Shown: piece by piece, positions 44,868-57,597 of the stretch
Numbering within the stretch: the stretch's first letter is position 1
How the letters are laid out: each line of letters begins with the position of its first letter
Source: Phoma sp. XZ068
Taxonomy: Eukaryota; Ascomycota; Dothideomycetes; Pleosporales; Didymellaceae
Assembly: GCA_004835665.1 (NCBI GenBank)
Contig: RBKR01000008.1
Location: 620,001-684,000 of the forward strand
DNA: 64,000 bases
Direction of reading: 5' to 3'
The notes under the pieces: model-generated
Seen by the model: only the letters and a program-made list of their open reading frames with translations
Database searches by the model: none
What the model was told of the DNA's origin: nothing
Position numbers and translations under genes: made by a program

Positions 44868-47800
44868 ATGCCTTTCTTCAAGAACGTCTTCAAATCGAAA
44901 GATGCTTCAAGGTCAGGTTCCAAAGCAGACGCCAGCAGCCAAGCAGCAGCACCACGGCCACGATGGGAAGACGCTTGGTCCCGCAAGGACGTAGCCCCAG
45001 AAGAAATCCAAGAGCTCGTACATGTTTGCACACAAGAGATGAAGTCGAGAGGTATGCGCAGATTTGGGCCTGGCTATCGTGGTAGTCAGTGCTAATGAGA
45101 AACAGCCGTCGACATGCCATTCATTCTCCTCCCTTTCCGCCCCACCTCCGACACAAGCGCTTCACGAAATTTCGTGCGCAGCTTCTTCAAAGCAGCATAT
45201 GAAGGGACACGGCAGTTCCGCGGCGAGAGCCTGGCGCAAGAGCTGCGTCTGGCGGAGCCATTAGTACGTTTAAAGTGCGCCTAGGAGCGCGGATCTATAC
45301 GCTAACACACGCAGACACTATGTAGTATAATGAAATGGTGCTGGAGTCGACTGCCGGGTGGTGTTGTGACCTGGGATGCTTACGAGCTCTTTCGCATTGG
45401 CGAGTCTGGTAAGCCGGCACTCTGTAGAAAATGTGAGCATGCGAATCCATACTGACGCGCCTCACAGATTCCAATTTCGCAAGACACGCCTTCGATACAT
45501 TCATACCCCTCAGCGTCGACTCAGAAGCACGCAAGCGCATAATATTTGATTTCTTTGACCTTTTGTCCGCCGTCGCAGCAAGAGGCAAGACTAATGGTAT
45601 GGGTGGCAGAAAGCTGTCGCGTATGGCAGGTTGGTGGGCTTTTGAATTCCACGATGACGGGCATGGTTTCGATGGAGGTTACCGTACATGGGAGAAGTCA
45701 GTATTCATACTGTATTGTCAGCAAGCGCTGTGCTAACATTTCAACCATAGGGCTGCAGATGCCGCGAGCCATCTCTTCTTTGCGTATCTTCGATCACTCT
45801 CTCCCGATGCAAACACAATAGGCGGCATTTCCAACCTTCCCCGCTCCCTACAGTCACTGCTTTCTCAGACCGAATACCCGCCGCAAACACCCACACTCAT
45901 GCAATCTCGCACAACAAAAGTCGTCATGATCGTGGACTCCGTTTCCCCGACGCCGTTTTCGTTATTGCGTCGCGCAAAGAACTTCGAATACCGGGATGAT
46001 GATGCAGCATTGCAGCAATTTTCGGCCTACGAGGATTCTGTAAAAGCACTGACTGACGAATGCCGTAGAGTTCTTGAGTGCATTGCGTCAGTGAATCAGT
46101 CCGTTGCCTCACCGGGCGCTACAACTCCAGATCCGTCCTGGTCACGGTTCGAGGACTTTGGCTTCTCAGGGATCATGGACGATTCTGCCAGCGGTACCAA
46201 CGGGGTTTCGGCAGCGGGAAGCCCACGTGAATTTTCTGGCCTTCGAAATGGAGCTCGCTCCAAAGTAACTGATTTTGGCCGCCCTACCACTCCGTCCTGG
46301 GCTGATTTTCTCTCGTCTGGATTCGCCGACGAGAATAACCAGAGTTCCCCTACTACGTTGTTGCTCCCAACCCAAAAGCTTCCACCTCTTGGTGAACCGA
46401 CTCGCATACATAGCTCCCAGTCACATGTCCGCCATGGGCATGGCTTCGAAGAAGATCTCGAGCCCGGTGAACTTGCAAGCATTACCGCATTTGACTTGGA
46501 CGAAACATTCTGGTGGGTATGGATGACAAGTCTTGCGAATGAGGAAACACCGGACCGAAAGGCCGCTTTCGGCAGATGCACAATAATTGAGACACGTATT
46601 CCAGGCGGAAAGTGGCTGGTTATGGAAGAGCAGATCAAGGGTGCCGCTGCAGGACCCGAAGAAGGCGCGTATATCGCAGAGAAGAAGTCGAAGTTCAGCT
46701 TCACCAAACGAGGACGCTTAGGGCGAAGAAAGTCCACCGGCAAAAAGACAGCGCCTACCGCAAAGGAGCCTTACAATCGAGGAACCTCGAATACCCCGTC
46801 AAGCACGATTGGTGCAGACCAGCATGCACGGATCCAAGCTGCAGCTGCTAAGTTGGCGCAAAAGGAACGAGACCAGAAGGCAGCGGAGCAGCAGGGCCAG
46901 CGCCGGGCCAGAATGGACGAGGCTTCTTCCATCAAGACGAACAGTGTGCTAACCTTGCAGCCGCATCTGCTAAGCGAGGCTGGACCGGCTATGAAGTGGG
47001 ACAAAAGATTTGGAGAGGGTGCGAAAGACAAAGATGCTGTGCGTGCGCAGTACCTTGGGGACATCAACGCTGGAAAGGGTTCCAAAAACGACCTCCGGAC
47101 TACAGCCAATGGGCGCTCCTCACCACTACCTCCTGATGTCTCGAATCGCGACCTGCCTGCGCTGCCAAAGTCCCAGACAGACCTACCTGCATCAAAGTCA
47201 CAGGTATGGGACTCGTCTGCGGCCAACGCTAGTCAAGACGTTGCAGTCACCCCGGTTCCATGGCCTGAGGATTCACCCCTTCCCACCCCGCAGCTTGAAC
47301 CAGAGAAAGCTTCGCCCACGGCAGAAAGTGTTGATCGGCATCCTGCTTTAAGGGCTCCAGTCCCTGAGCGCAAAGCGGTTGCGCCGGTGCTTTCCAATGT
47401 CCGCGCTAGCGAAGAGCAGACTAGACAGGCCGAGCCTAGGAAATTAGAAAAGAAGAAGAAAGAAGGTGGTGGTGGTGGCTTCAGGAAGCTCTTTGGCAGG
47501 AAGAAGACTGATACTCCCGCTGCAGCTGGTGTTAACCAGCCAAGGCCATCTGAAGATGACACCCGGTTGCGAGCGCTCGAAGCTGCTCGAAGCACATCTA
47601 GAATCTCACATCACAACCAGCAACACCGAGAGCCATCGCCAGCAATCAGTGCTGAATATGCTGAGCCTGTTAAGACGCGACCTGCGGCACTTGAGCCTAG
47701 CCCGATCGCTTTTGAGCAAGCACAACCTAGCCCATCACTTGCTCCGGGTAGCGCAGCTCTCGAGCAACGTGAAGCAGATGGGGCATTTTCGAGGTTCGAT

Positions 47801-48226
47801 CAAGGTCCCATGGAGGACATGCCAGCATTTGTACCTGAGGATAGTGATGATGAAGATGATGCAGCTCCGCCTGCCGTCCAACGTCGGCCAGTAGGCCAGG
47901 ACTCTAGGGTACCTCGACCAGTCACTCCACCCCAGCATGCACGGGATGACATATCGGAAGATTCAGTTGAGGCTGACAGACAGGCCTCGCCTTCACAAGA
48001 CAGGTGGGCCCAGATTAGGAAGAATGCAGCTGAGCGTGCAGCACGACTTAGCGAAGAGCAGACCCGCCGAAGTCGAAGCCAAAGCCAGAGTCAACGTACA
48101 GACGAAGGAGAAACTAGTGGTGAGGAGACGATCGAAAGTCGTGTTGCTCGTATCAAGGCCCGCGTTGCGGAGTTGACAGGTAACATCGATGGAGCGCCAG
48201 CCAGACCTGGTGGTCCCATACGGTAA
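44868..48226 (+). CDS. Msb1/Mug8-like morphogenesis protein (RhoGAP-like fold)
   Basis: Homologue of the Msb1/Mug8 family (Pfam DUF1708), linked in yeasts to Cdc42/Rho1 signalling, polarised growth and cell-wall integrity. Exons are 44868-45051, 45106-45263, 45315-45408, 45468-45696 and 45751-48226. All introns are GT...AG; the frame closes at 1046 residues. After a short N-terminus (MPFFKNVFKSKDASRSG) the family domain covers about 35-400. Visible motifs are MPFILLPFRPTSDTSASRNF, LPGGVVTWDAYELFRIGES and GRKLSRMAGWWAFE. The remaining 600 residues are mostly disordered and charged, with basic patches (KKKKEGGGGGFRKLFGRKK) and a C-terminal helix. Assignment to the family is firm; the exact role here is inferred. 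The gene lies upstream of rlmA on the same strand. Confidence 0.9.
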
Positions 48227-50094
48227 ATAAACTAGCTTCGTGTACAGAGGTATGTTCAGCATTCAGTCAAAACGGGAGGATTTATCTAAACTCGGATCGG
48301 TCGCTGACAGTCAAGTAGTTCACACGTTTTCATATACCGTCTGCTTTCTCAGCGCACAAAGAGCACAGATACCCATTTTTCGTTTTGCTCTTAAGACATT
48401 TAATGCCCCTTTGATATCCTTGGCGAGTTATGCTCGGTCTCCCACACGCTCATACAATGCAATCCAATCTCTGTTTGCTAAGGTAATTGAGAGGACATAT
48501 GTCCAGATCCATACGTGTACGTAGTTGCTGGAAGGGGAAAACACTACAACGTTAGAATGTAATGCTTTTGTGCCAATGTCCTTCAAACGACAATATATCT
48601 CAATCCGTTAATATAAGTAATAATACCGAATCCCCGCATGATCAGTGCTCGTATAGTGTGACGGTGCTGCCTGCAAACCGTGCTTCGATCGCAGCTCGCT
48701 TTTCAGCTATCAAAAGCAGACACCTTACTGTTGACCTGACGAAGCAACGACATACACAAATCAGGCGCACCACTGTCCCAGCTCGGCCCGTTGTGGGCGC
48801 GTAAACGGGTCATAGCCGGGTCATCTTCGAGCCCGCCGGGGGAGCTATGGACGAGTCACGAAAGCCCTTCACCAGTAAATTTTGAAAGCCCTTACAGCCG
48901 CGCAGTCGGCTACAGTGACCCATTTGCATCTGATATGGCATGGTGGGTCACTCACGACTGCGTCATCCCGCGTGGGTACATGCAGGTCTAAATATAGAGT
49001 ACCTGTGACAACGAAGGCAAAGGTACGCGAGAGCGACGAGCTACGACACCACGATGCAGTTGATGGACGTGATGGGGGCTGGGGCGCGTACAGAGAAGCA
49101 GGTCGTATGGCCTGCTGACGGTACTCTGGTGTGTGGTTGGATAGGTAATGATGAAGCAGCAGCAGCTCGATGGCGATGCAGTGCACTATTGGAGCTATGG
49201 TTTCGGCAGCCGCAGTACGCTATACAGAAATGTGCAACAGCTCCACTACTGAATATCGAAGGCACAGGTTCCGGAACGTCACCTCTCACGCTGGCGCTGT
49301 GTGCTGCCATCAATTGCGGCTCGTCGAAACCGCGCAACATGGGCCGAATCCTTCATGCTGTCAACACCTGTTCGCAGTACCCGCATACTTGTTCTGCGGG
49401 GTGGGTGAGACCGGCCTAGCATCATCAGATGATGCACACCTCGCAAGAACACATACAGATACACGTGGGAGCTTGCAGAGGAATCAGGGTCTCCATCTGC
49501 ATCGTCCAGCACAGTTCTCGAGGGTCTGATAACGGCGTGATGCTGGTTGTGATTTGTCCTATAATTAGCCCTTCAGAGCGCAGTCTAACCCAGTGTGTAG
49601 CATTTAGCGTTCGCCGGTGAGTGTCATCCCCCCTCTCGACCAATGATAGCGCCAGTGTGCCGTCGCACAAGCCTAGAGAAGCAGGCAAATATCCGCGAAG
49701 GGGTAATTTGGCGAGTAGCGGCCCAGGCTCGACAGCAGCCAGAACTTCTAATTATAGGCAGCATGCCCGCCTCCACGCTTCCTCTGCACATCATCTCTCG
49801 TTCTGAGCCTCAGGAATTTGGGAGCTCTGGGTACAGCTCTGTGTCGCGCATTGGAACCATATAGCTGGCGGACTGCGGAAGATTCAGCATCACTCCGCGC
49901 CGATTTTGGCCGCCCATTCTGGCCTCCTGAAACGCTCCAACGCTCTCGCAGTTCCGTGGTCGTGCCCGTCAAAGGCGCCGCGCAAGCTAATCAACGCCTC
50001 TGCCCTCGACTACCCTCGACTGCGATCCACGCCATCGCCGCCCAACTACCCCTCATCGTTCGATGCGCGCTGACGTCTGAGTCTGCTATTCATT
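48227..50094. promoter_or_regulatory. Intergenic: 3' flank of the Msb1-like gene and rlmA promoter
   Basis: 1.87 kb with no supported gene; overlapping short frames only. The last 500 bases should hold the rlmA promoter and leader. Confidence 0.45.
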
Positions 50095-52162
50095 ATGGGT
50101 CGCAGAAAGATCGAGATCAAGGCCATCAAGGATGACCGGAACCGCTCAGTGTACGCTTACCTTTCACGACGCGCGCCTTCTCCTGGCTATCGCTGACATC
50201 ACGCAGTACTTTTCTGAAGCGCAAGGGCGGTCTGTTCAAGAAGGCGCACGAGCTCTCCGTACTTTGCTCCGTCGACGTCGCCGTCATCATCTTTGGGCAC
50301 AACAAGAAGCTGTACGAGTTTTCATCTGGCGATATCAATGAGACCATCGGCCGCTACCAATACGTAAGGCTTCCTTTTCTTTTGGCAGATCAAAGCAGCG
50401 CCTAATCGATTCGCGCTGACAGGTTACGCAGTATGGCGGTGCACACGAACACAAGGGCCCTGAGGACTTCATGGGCAAGAAGGACGGGGACGAAGACGAA
50501 GACGAGGATGAGGACGGCGCCCCGGTGCGCGACTCGCACACGCCCCCGGAGCAGCATGGCTTGATGCCGCACCACATGCAGCATGCGCAGGCCTTCCAGC
50601 ACGTCCGTCACGTCACGCCCTCTGCCTCTCCGCCCATACCGAATGGTTTCCAGCATCGCGGACCGTCGCCGCAGCCTCCACACCACTTGTCGCGACCGAA
50701 TTCACGGTTGGAGCAGCATCCAAGCCATGTCCGCCGAAGCTCGAACCTCGCACCACCCCAGCCGTACCCCTCGCAAGCACCACCGCAGCAGGGCAACTAT
50801 GCGTATATGCCGAATCCGCCCTTCTACCCGCAAGCCGCTCAGCGACCGCCGCAGGGCCCGCACGGTACCCAGTATCATTACGCTACGCACCCTATACCGA
50901 ATCCTCAAGTGCAGCAGTATATGCAGCAGGAGCAACAACGACAGTCCATACCACCTGTGCCCCAGATGCAGCCCTCCCCGCAAATGCAGCCTACCGCCCA
51001 GATGCAACCGCAACACGCAACACAGCAACAGCAGCAGCATATCCAACATCAACAAGCTCAGCAGCAACAAGCACATCAGCAGGCACAGCAACAGCAACAG
51101 CATCAACAAGCACAGCAACAAGCACATCAGCAGGCACAGCAGCAGGGACAGCAACAACCGCAGTCTACACAACAGCAGCAGCCACAATATGGGCAACAAC
51201 AACCACAACAGCAACCGCAGACATCGCCACCACAACTTCAGCAGCAACACGAGCGACCGCCGCAGCCCACGATTACTGTCCCATCGCCGCCTTCCCAACA
51301 GTACGACTTTCAGAGCCCACCTCTCCCGCAGCCAAAACCTCTACGCGCATCTACCAATCACAGTATCTTTACGCCGATTGATGACAGCCAGTCCATGTTA
51401 GCAGCACATTGGGGTAGCAGTAGTATGATTCCACCTCGTAGCGATGTTCAGGCCTTGAAACAGGAGAATCGGTCACAGTCAATCGATGTAGCCGCCATGT
51501 CACGACTCCAGCCAAACGGTGCTCAGCCCTTGCAACCACCAAAGAATTCAAGCCCACAACCACCACAACCCCCTCAGCGAACCCAGTCTACCTCGTCGGT
51601 ACCCCCGATAGCCCCTCCCACACGGACGAATAGTTTACAACAAATGGACAAGAACAAACCGAAACTGCGCGTCCAGATTCCAAGTGAGCATTCAGACGGG
51701 GGCAGTGCTACAGCCGATTCATCTCCCAAAGACTCCATCTCGGGCGCTACTCCGGCTCGCAGCACCGATGCCTCACATTCATCGGGCGTCGTTCTTCCAC
51801 CCCCTTCTCCAAGCGCGAATTCCCTTCTCAGCGCCGGCGCAACTGGGCCGCCGAATCCGTTCGCACGACCCCCGCCGCCCACCAACAGCAACTCGTATGG
51901 TAGCAGCAATCGGGATATGGAGACACCCATCTCCGCGTTGCCGTCACGATTTGTTGAGAATGGGCTGCTGCCTTCACCGAGCAGCTTTTACCCTGAATGG
52001 GGCTTTGGTCGCGGCGACTCCAACATGCTCCCGAGCCCGTTGACTTTCCAAACACCGGTAGTCACAAACGGGCCGTCTTTCGCACGCGATGATTCTGCAG
52101 ATCGCAAGCGCAAGACATCTGACGGGGGGAGTGATACTAGTCAGAAGAGGGTGAAAACTTGA
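50095..52162 (+). CDS. rlmA: MEF2-type MADS-box transcription factor RlmA
   Basis: Nuclear DNA-binding factor. Fungal Rlm1/RlmA acts below the cell-wall-integrity MAP kinase. Exons are 50095-50150, 50207-50363 and 50432-52162; introns are GT...AG and the frame is 647 residues. Residues 1-58 form an intact MADS box (MGRRKIEIKAIKDDRNRSV, FLKRKGGLFKKAHELSVLC, VAVIIFGHNKKLYEFSS), followed by the MEF2-like extension ETIGRYQYYGGAHEHKGPEDF. Then come an acidic run (DEDEDEDEDG) and a long Gln/His/Pro-rich region. That region includes an almost pure CAG/CAA tract at about 51005-51250. Ser/Thr-Pro sites suitable for MAPK phosphorylation are frequent downstream. Only the MADS part determines the family; RlmA rather than another MEF2-type protein is supported by the extension. 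Confidence 0.94.
51020..51250 (+). repeat. CAG/CAA-rich low-complexity tract inside rlmA
   Basis: An imperfect trinucleotide-like tract encoding glutamine with scattered His and Ala (repeated QQAHQQAQQQ pattern). Mixed CAG and CAA codons and the internal repetition of a roughly 30-bp block (51060-51140) suggest both slippage and block duplication. Confidence 0.8.
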
Positions 52163-53035
52163 GCATTTTTAACCTGTAGCACCACTGTATCGTTCTCTTC
52201 TGCCTTGATAGGCGTGGCGCGTGTTCCGCACATATGTGGCCTTTTCAGTACTCGCGATATTGTTCAAAGTTTGGGGCGTTATAGGATACCCACGACACCT
52301 GAGTCTGTTTGTTGTTTCGTTCCTGGTATATAATGGCATTGATTGTCTTGAGTCAAGATGCGCAGAATGAGCACGATAGTCACGATATTGGAGACGAAGT
52401 CTTCGTAGTAGATACCAATTCAAGTTTCGAGAGCAAACCATCCCTGTGTCATTTCAAGCTTGTACTGATGACTGCATGGGGTTCTATGCACGTTGTCTCC
52501 AGGCCTGACTGCATTGCACTACACTTTTGCGCCTCCACAATTCGGCAGCCGTAGTTCGTCACCTTCTTCAGCTTTGCGCTGCCTCGTTAGGCACTACAGC
52601 GATGACCCTTGACCATCTTGGTCAAGTCAGTCGCACTTGACATGTCGGGCTCAGAGGGGCGACTCAAGGCAATCGAGCTAAGGTGGCATTCGTTCCGATC
52701 TTGCCAGGCCGATTTCCGAAGACCGCAATGGCGGGCTCTGAGCGTGACCTGTGCTTTTGGCCTCTTGCGGTGACCGGCGTCATAGGCCAGGGCGGTAGTT
52801 AAGGGTGCCCCGCCACGGTTGGTTCGGTCAGCCGCAACCAGGCTGTGAATTGGGCAGACATACAAGTGGAGCTTAGAGCGTATTGCCGCAACTTATCGCG
52901 AATACGCAGCCTCTCCGCAAGAGCTGAGCCTCTGTTTGCGCCTTATATCAGCTCGCGACTCGTGTCACTCTCCGATCCTCTGCTGGCAACAACACTCCGT
53001 CCTGCGCCCGCCCTTCATACCTCATACACCCCGCC
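52163..53035. other. Intergenic between rlmA and the penta-EF-hand gene
   Basis: 0.87 kb; no gene seen. It holds the rlmA 3' flank and the promoter of the next gene. Confidence 0.5.
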
Positions 53036-54248
53036 ATGGCATACAACAAAGGCTTCAACCCGGACAGGCTGCCTGCGCATGCAGAGCCAGAGCAGGTATG
53101 CAAACACCACGTTCACTGAACGCGCGCCATTGACATGTCGCAGGCCGCGCAAATGATGTCCCAGGGTTCCCGGCCCCCACGAACCTCCTCAGCGCGCCCT
53201 GACTACAACAAGCCACCCCCGGCCATCCCCAGTGCGCAGCACTCCTACCGCCCGGAGGAGCGCTACGGCGGCCGCCCAGCAAGCTACGACAGCAGACCGC
53301 CTCCAGGCGCATACAACGACCGCTACGACTCGCGCTATCACGATTCGCGGCCCACCGTAGGGAGCCCTCCACCCGCAAACTACGGCCAGGGACCACCACC
53401 CCAGAGCTATCATGGCCGCCCACCGATTGCGCAGCAGCAAAGGCCGCCACCTACGCCTGCACCCCCAAGGGACGCGAACGACCGTGATGCGCTGTGGAGG
53501 CTGTTTGGAGCTGTAGACAAAGACGGTAGGTCCTGAAAGCAACGAACACGCTGATGCGCGGCTTATTGTGAACAGCGAATGGGAGTCTCACAGAAGCTGA
53601 GCTGCGTACTGCGCTCGTGAACGGCGACTGGTCACCTTTTGACCCGCATACCGTGCGTATGATGATCAGGTAATGTTCATGCAGACGTTCTTTTTGGAGG
53701 GGAGCTGATTGAGGCAGAATGTTTGACACTGATCGCTCTGGTTCCGTAAACTTTGACGAATTCTGGTACGTTATATGTCCTTCTTTCTGTTTACCAGCCT
53801 ACTAACGTATCCCAGCGGCCTATGGGGCTTCCTCTCTGCATGGCGCAATCTCTTCGACCGATTTGACGCCGACCACAGTGGATCCATCTCCTACGTAGAA
53901 TTCAACGAAGCTCTAGTCGCTTTTGGATACCGATTGTCTCAGCAATTTGTCACGCTGCTGTACCGCACGTACGACCGCGGCGGCCAGAACGCAATGAGCT
54001 TCGATTTGTTCGTCCAGGCGTGCATTAGCCTCAAGAGGATGACCGACGTATTCAAGAAGTACGACGAGGATCGAGATGGATATATCACACTGAGCTTGTA
54101 AGTCACAATCTCCGGGTGACGAAATGAGCACCTGCTAACACGTACACAGCGAGGAGTTCCTGACAGGTGCGCAAGCTTTGTTCCTCTTTAACTCGATTTC
54201 CGCATCGACTGATACGGGACTGTATTAGAAATCATCCGCCAGCGTTGA
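53036..54248 (+). CDS. Penta-EF-hand calcium-binding protein (Pef1/ALG-2 family)
   Basis: Seven exons: 53036-53095, 53144-53525, 53576-53669, 53718-53765, 53816-54097, 54150-54166 and 54229-54248. All introns are GT...AG; the 300-residue frame ends EEFLTEIIRQR. The N-terminal 145 residues are Pro/Tyr/Gln/Gly-rich, as usual for the family. Five EF-hand positions follow. EF1 is DKDANGSLTEAE, EF2 DTDRSGSVNFDE and EF3 DADHSGSISYVE. EF4 is degenerate (YDRGGQNAMSFD), and EF5 is DEDRDGYITLSFEE. EF1, EF2, EF3 and EF5 keep most acidic ligands. Family members act as Ca-dependent adaptors, for example in membrane repair or polarity (yeast Pef1). The very small exons 6 and 7 (17 and 20 nt) are supported by the conserved C-terminal end. 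Confidence 0.92.
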
Positions 54249-55002
54249 GCGAGCCAGCACCTCCCCCACTCCAATATCTGGCCGCTCCAGAACTTCTTGG
54301 AAGGCATCCTAGAGGCCCTTGGAAGCCCGGTTGGCGAATGGCTGCCAGCATCTCCAGAAGACGTGGGATGATAGGGCAGACCGCTGGTCCTTGAGAGGGT
54401 AAGCGTTGCCGTGCGTGAAATGTGGGTGTATGGACAGAACATGAGTCTGGACGATTGACGCGGTGGTGCACTGCAAGGGATGCAGGTAGGGACAGGAATG
54501 GAAGTGGAGTGGGAGTGGAAGTGATTAGATACCCGTCTTGATGAATGATATGAACAGGCCTTGAACCTCACACCTCTACAAACATGCGTGTGAGACCGAA
54601 CTCTTTCAAACCTGTGGTTGTTCGAGAGGGAGATGGAGTACGGCAGTGAATGAGAACTGTCTGATGATTGAAATTGTATTCAATATGACTCTGAATCCAT
54701 CGAATCCATCACGTCGTGTACTACAAGTAGAGATCTACCTGACCGCCAGTACCGCGAAGAATATTGAAACGCCGCCATGCAATACGCACCGAAACGCCGA
54801 CCATGAATGTGAGATGAAGTGACGGATGACCATGGCAGATAGTCAAGGTACGGTAAGACTTGGAAGAAGCAACAATGCAACGCGACTGGCGACCAGATCG
54901 CGAGAAATGATGGCGTGCGTTGGAGTGTGCCTGTAGTAGCTGTTAGTACTCACTAACAGTGTCGTGTGGAGAGTTTGTACCTCGAGCAGGTGAAAGAGCT
55001 AG
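54249..55002. other. Intergenic between convergent genes
   Basis: 0.75 kb holding two 3' untranslated regions. A GGAGTGG/GGAAGTGG purine-rich stretch lies at 54490-54525. No gene seen. Confidence 0.5.
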
Positions 55003-55627
55003 CTAGACTTCTTCCACGGCCTCAGCAGTGGCAGCGTCGTCTTCAGGCTTGTCCTCCTCAGCAGAGTCAGGCTCAGCCTTGACCTCAGCTAGCAGAAGGT
55101 CAGTCGTCACCAGCACATGTATCAACCTAGGCTACTCACAAGTCTCCTCCTCGGGCGCCTCCTCGGGCGCCTCCTTGGGCGTGGGCTTAGTGGCACGACC
55201 CTTCTTCTTGGGGGAGGGGGAGACATCGTCGTCCTCGGGCTCCTTGTTGGCGCGCTTGCGAGTCTTCTTGGGAGCTGGTTCGCCGTCATCGCCAGCAGTG
55301 TCCTTGGTGGCCTTCTTGCGTCCAGCAGCCTTCTTGGGAGTCGGGGGTGCAGTGCCATCGCTGGACATCATCAGCTTCTTCTTGAGGCTCGCCCACGCGT
55401 TGCCCGCAGAGCGAGGGTTGGACATTCCCGCGAAGTTGGCGAGCCTGTCGTTGTCGATCTATGTGTGTCAATGCTGTGGACTGGAAGTGAGGAGATGGAG
55501 GGTGTACCTCTGGAGGGCCAGACTTGAGGGACTGCATAGCCCAGCCTAGAAGCTGGAGCTCTCGTTCGGTGAACTTGGGAGCCTCAGCGGTGCTGCCAGA
55601 GGCAGGTGACTTGACGGTGTCGGACAT
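55003..55627 (-). CDS. Small charged nuclear-type protein with AT-hook-like repeats
   Basis: Exons 55627-55508, 55458-55140 and 55088-55003 encode 174 residues. The N-terminal 75 residues look ordered (FTERELQLLGWAMQSLKSGPPE, IDNDRLANFAGMSNPRSAGNAWASLKKKL) and resemble a short conserved fungal module seen in several small nuclear proteins. The rest is Lys/Pro/Glu-rich with repeated PKK and RKK/RKR cores (TPKKAAGRKKATK, PKKTRKRANKEP, SPKKKGRATKPTPKE), an AT-hook or histone-tail-like composition. An acidic end follows. DNA or chromatin association is inferred from composition only. I know no specific gene name. Confidence 0.85.
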
Positions 55628-56647
55628 GGCTGCTGATGGGAGGGGAAAGTGTGAGCAAGTTGGCTGTGAAGCAATGTGGTGGCGAGCGGTAGCAATCGCT
55701 GGTATGAAGATGGCAGTGGGTTGTCGGCGTTATTTATGAATGCAGTAGCAGACTAGCGGGATGCTGCTGATGATGCGGAAGTGAAGGTGAAAGCTTGTAG
55801 ATGCTGTTGAATGGCACCGAATGCCACACAAGTCTACTTCACTTGCAATCCGCGAGACCAAAACGGTCTAGATGCTGCCATAGATCGCTACCTTATAGTT
55901 CATAACAGCATAAGCTCGACTGACTGGGATCACGAAAACGGTGTGATGGCGGCGTTCGTGAGTTATGGTGGGTCCTTGATGAAGGTTACCTCCACCACGT
56001 GCGCATTACCGCGCTTGGATGGTGAGATTGCCTGATACCATTGTGAATTATCATACTCTTTGCAAATACTCTCCTGAAATACCTGTTGCACGCGCCAGGA
56101 GTTGGTTGTGCAGGCAGTGACTGATTCTCATAGTGCCCGAAGCAAACAGAATAGCAGCGCTTGAAAGATCACCAATAGTAGACTTTGAACGTGTCTAATG
56201 ATTTGAAAGAGAATATATCACTGCATATATGAACTCAAGCGACATTCGAAATGTGGTGTTGTACTTCGACTCGAAGACGACTGTCTTGAGGTGCAAGTGC
56301 GTGCAAGTGAAGACAAACGCAGCAAGCAGGAAAGGCAAGGGCGTCTCAGAAGTGCAAAGGCAGATAGTCACGCCTACTGCACCTTCACTCATACCAGTCA
56401 GCTGCATGCGCATCAAATTCGAATCTTGACGTGGAGAGTGAAAGAGCAGAGGTCCACCTCGATCTGACGCGAAACCGCAATGGGCGACTTCAAACCTGAC
56501 TCGCGGACCTCCACCGAGCCCCCGGCCTTAGAAGCATTAGGCACAGGAGCTCCCGCCGCCGCCAACCACATCGCAGCACCCGTCCGAGCCATTGTCCCCA
56601 GATCACCTCTCCAGACCACTTTCTTTGAGACAGTCCCTCTCTACAAA
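55628..56647. other. Divergent promoter region between the small nuclear gene and capping protein
   Basis: 1.0 kb. A 74-codon ATG frame lies at 55811-56035 (MAPNATQVYFTCNPRDQ) but shows no family likeness. The capping-protein frame is open upstream to 56480, but the family start is at 56648. Confidence 0.45.
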
Positions 56648-57597
56648 ATGGCCGACCCCATAGACAGCGCTCTGTAAGCCTGTTCCCCCTCCAACCTCCC
56701 CAAACAACCCCACTAACAGCGGCCAGCGACCTCCTTCGGCGCCTCAACCCCAAGGATGTCAAGAAGAACGTCGACCACATTATCAGCCTGAACCCCGCGC
56801 TCGAAGAAGACCTCCTCGAATCCGTCGATATTCCGCTCACTGTCAAGAAGTGCTCCAAGACGAAGCGCGATTTCCTGTGCTGCGACTACAACCGTGATGG
56901 TGACAGCTGGAGGAGTCCGTGGAGCAATGAGTTTGAGCCACCGATTGACGAGGGGGTGACACCGAGTGAGAGGATCAGGAAGATGGAGGTCAAGGCCAAC
57001 GAGGCATTTGACGTATACCGAGAGCTGTGGGTGCAACGCCGTGCTGGCAACAAGAGGCATGAGCTGACAAGGGCAGGTACTTTGAGGGCGGCATATCTAG
57101 TGTCTATCTTTGGGACATGGACGATGGGTTTGCAGGCTGTGTACTGCTGAAGAAGGGTATACCAAGCCTTTCAACCTCCGAATCTAGCCTTGCTAACACG
57201 AACAGCCGTCAACCCCACACAACGCAGCTCCGGTAGCTGGGACAGCATCCACGTCTTCGACGCGCAGGACCGCGCCCGTACCGCTCACTACAAGTTGACT
57301 TCGACCGTCATCCTCTCCCTCGGCACCGACTCCGAAGCGCTCGGTGGTCTGGACCTGTCTGGTAACATGGTTCGCCAAGTGGAGGCTGACATGGCTGTTG
57401 AGGACGACACATCACACGTTGCCAACATTGGCAAGATGGTGGAGGACATGGAGCTGAAGATGCGCAACCTGCTACAGGAGGTGTACTTCGGCAAGGCCAA
57501 GGATGTTGTGGGCGATCTCAGGAGCATCCCGTCGCTGAGCCAGACAAACAAGGACAGGGCGACGCAAAGGGAGATGATCAACAGCATGGGAAGATAG
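56648..57597 (+). CDS. CAP2: F-actin capping protein beta subunit
   Basis: Beta subunit of the heterodimer that caps actin filament barbed ends in cortical patches. Exons are 56648-56673, 56727-57026, 57077-57156 and 57206-57597, giving 265 residues, the usual fungal length. The start MADPIDSALDLLRRLNPKD matches the family; an open frame upstream is ignored. Other signature stretches are CDYNRDGDSWRSPWSNEF, EAFDVYRELYFEGG, GSWDSIHVFD and the C-terminal MRNLLQEVYFGKAKDVVGDL. The intron after Glu-Leu uses GTGGGT...CAG; only this choice restores ELYFEGG. The C-terminal actin-binding tentacle is present but short. Assignment is secure. Confidence 0.96.

Noticed and set aside
50702..51298. Leucine-rich minus-strand frame of 198 codons
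   Set aside because: Artefact of reading the CAG/CAA tract of rlmA backwards (CTG/TTG gives Leu).
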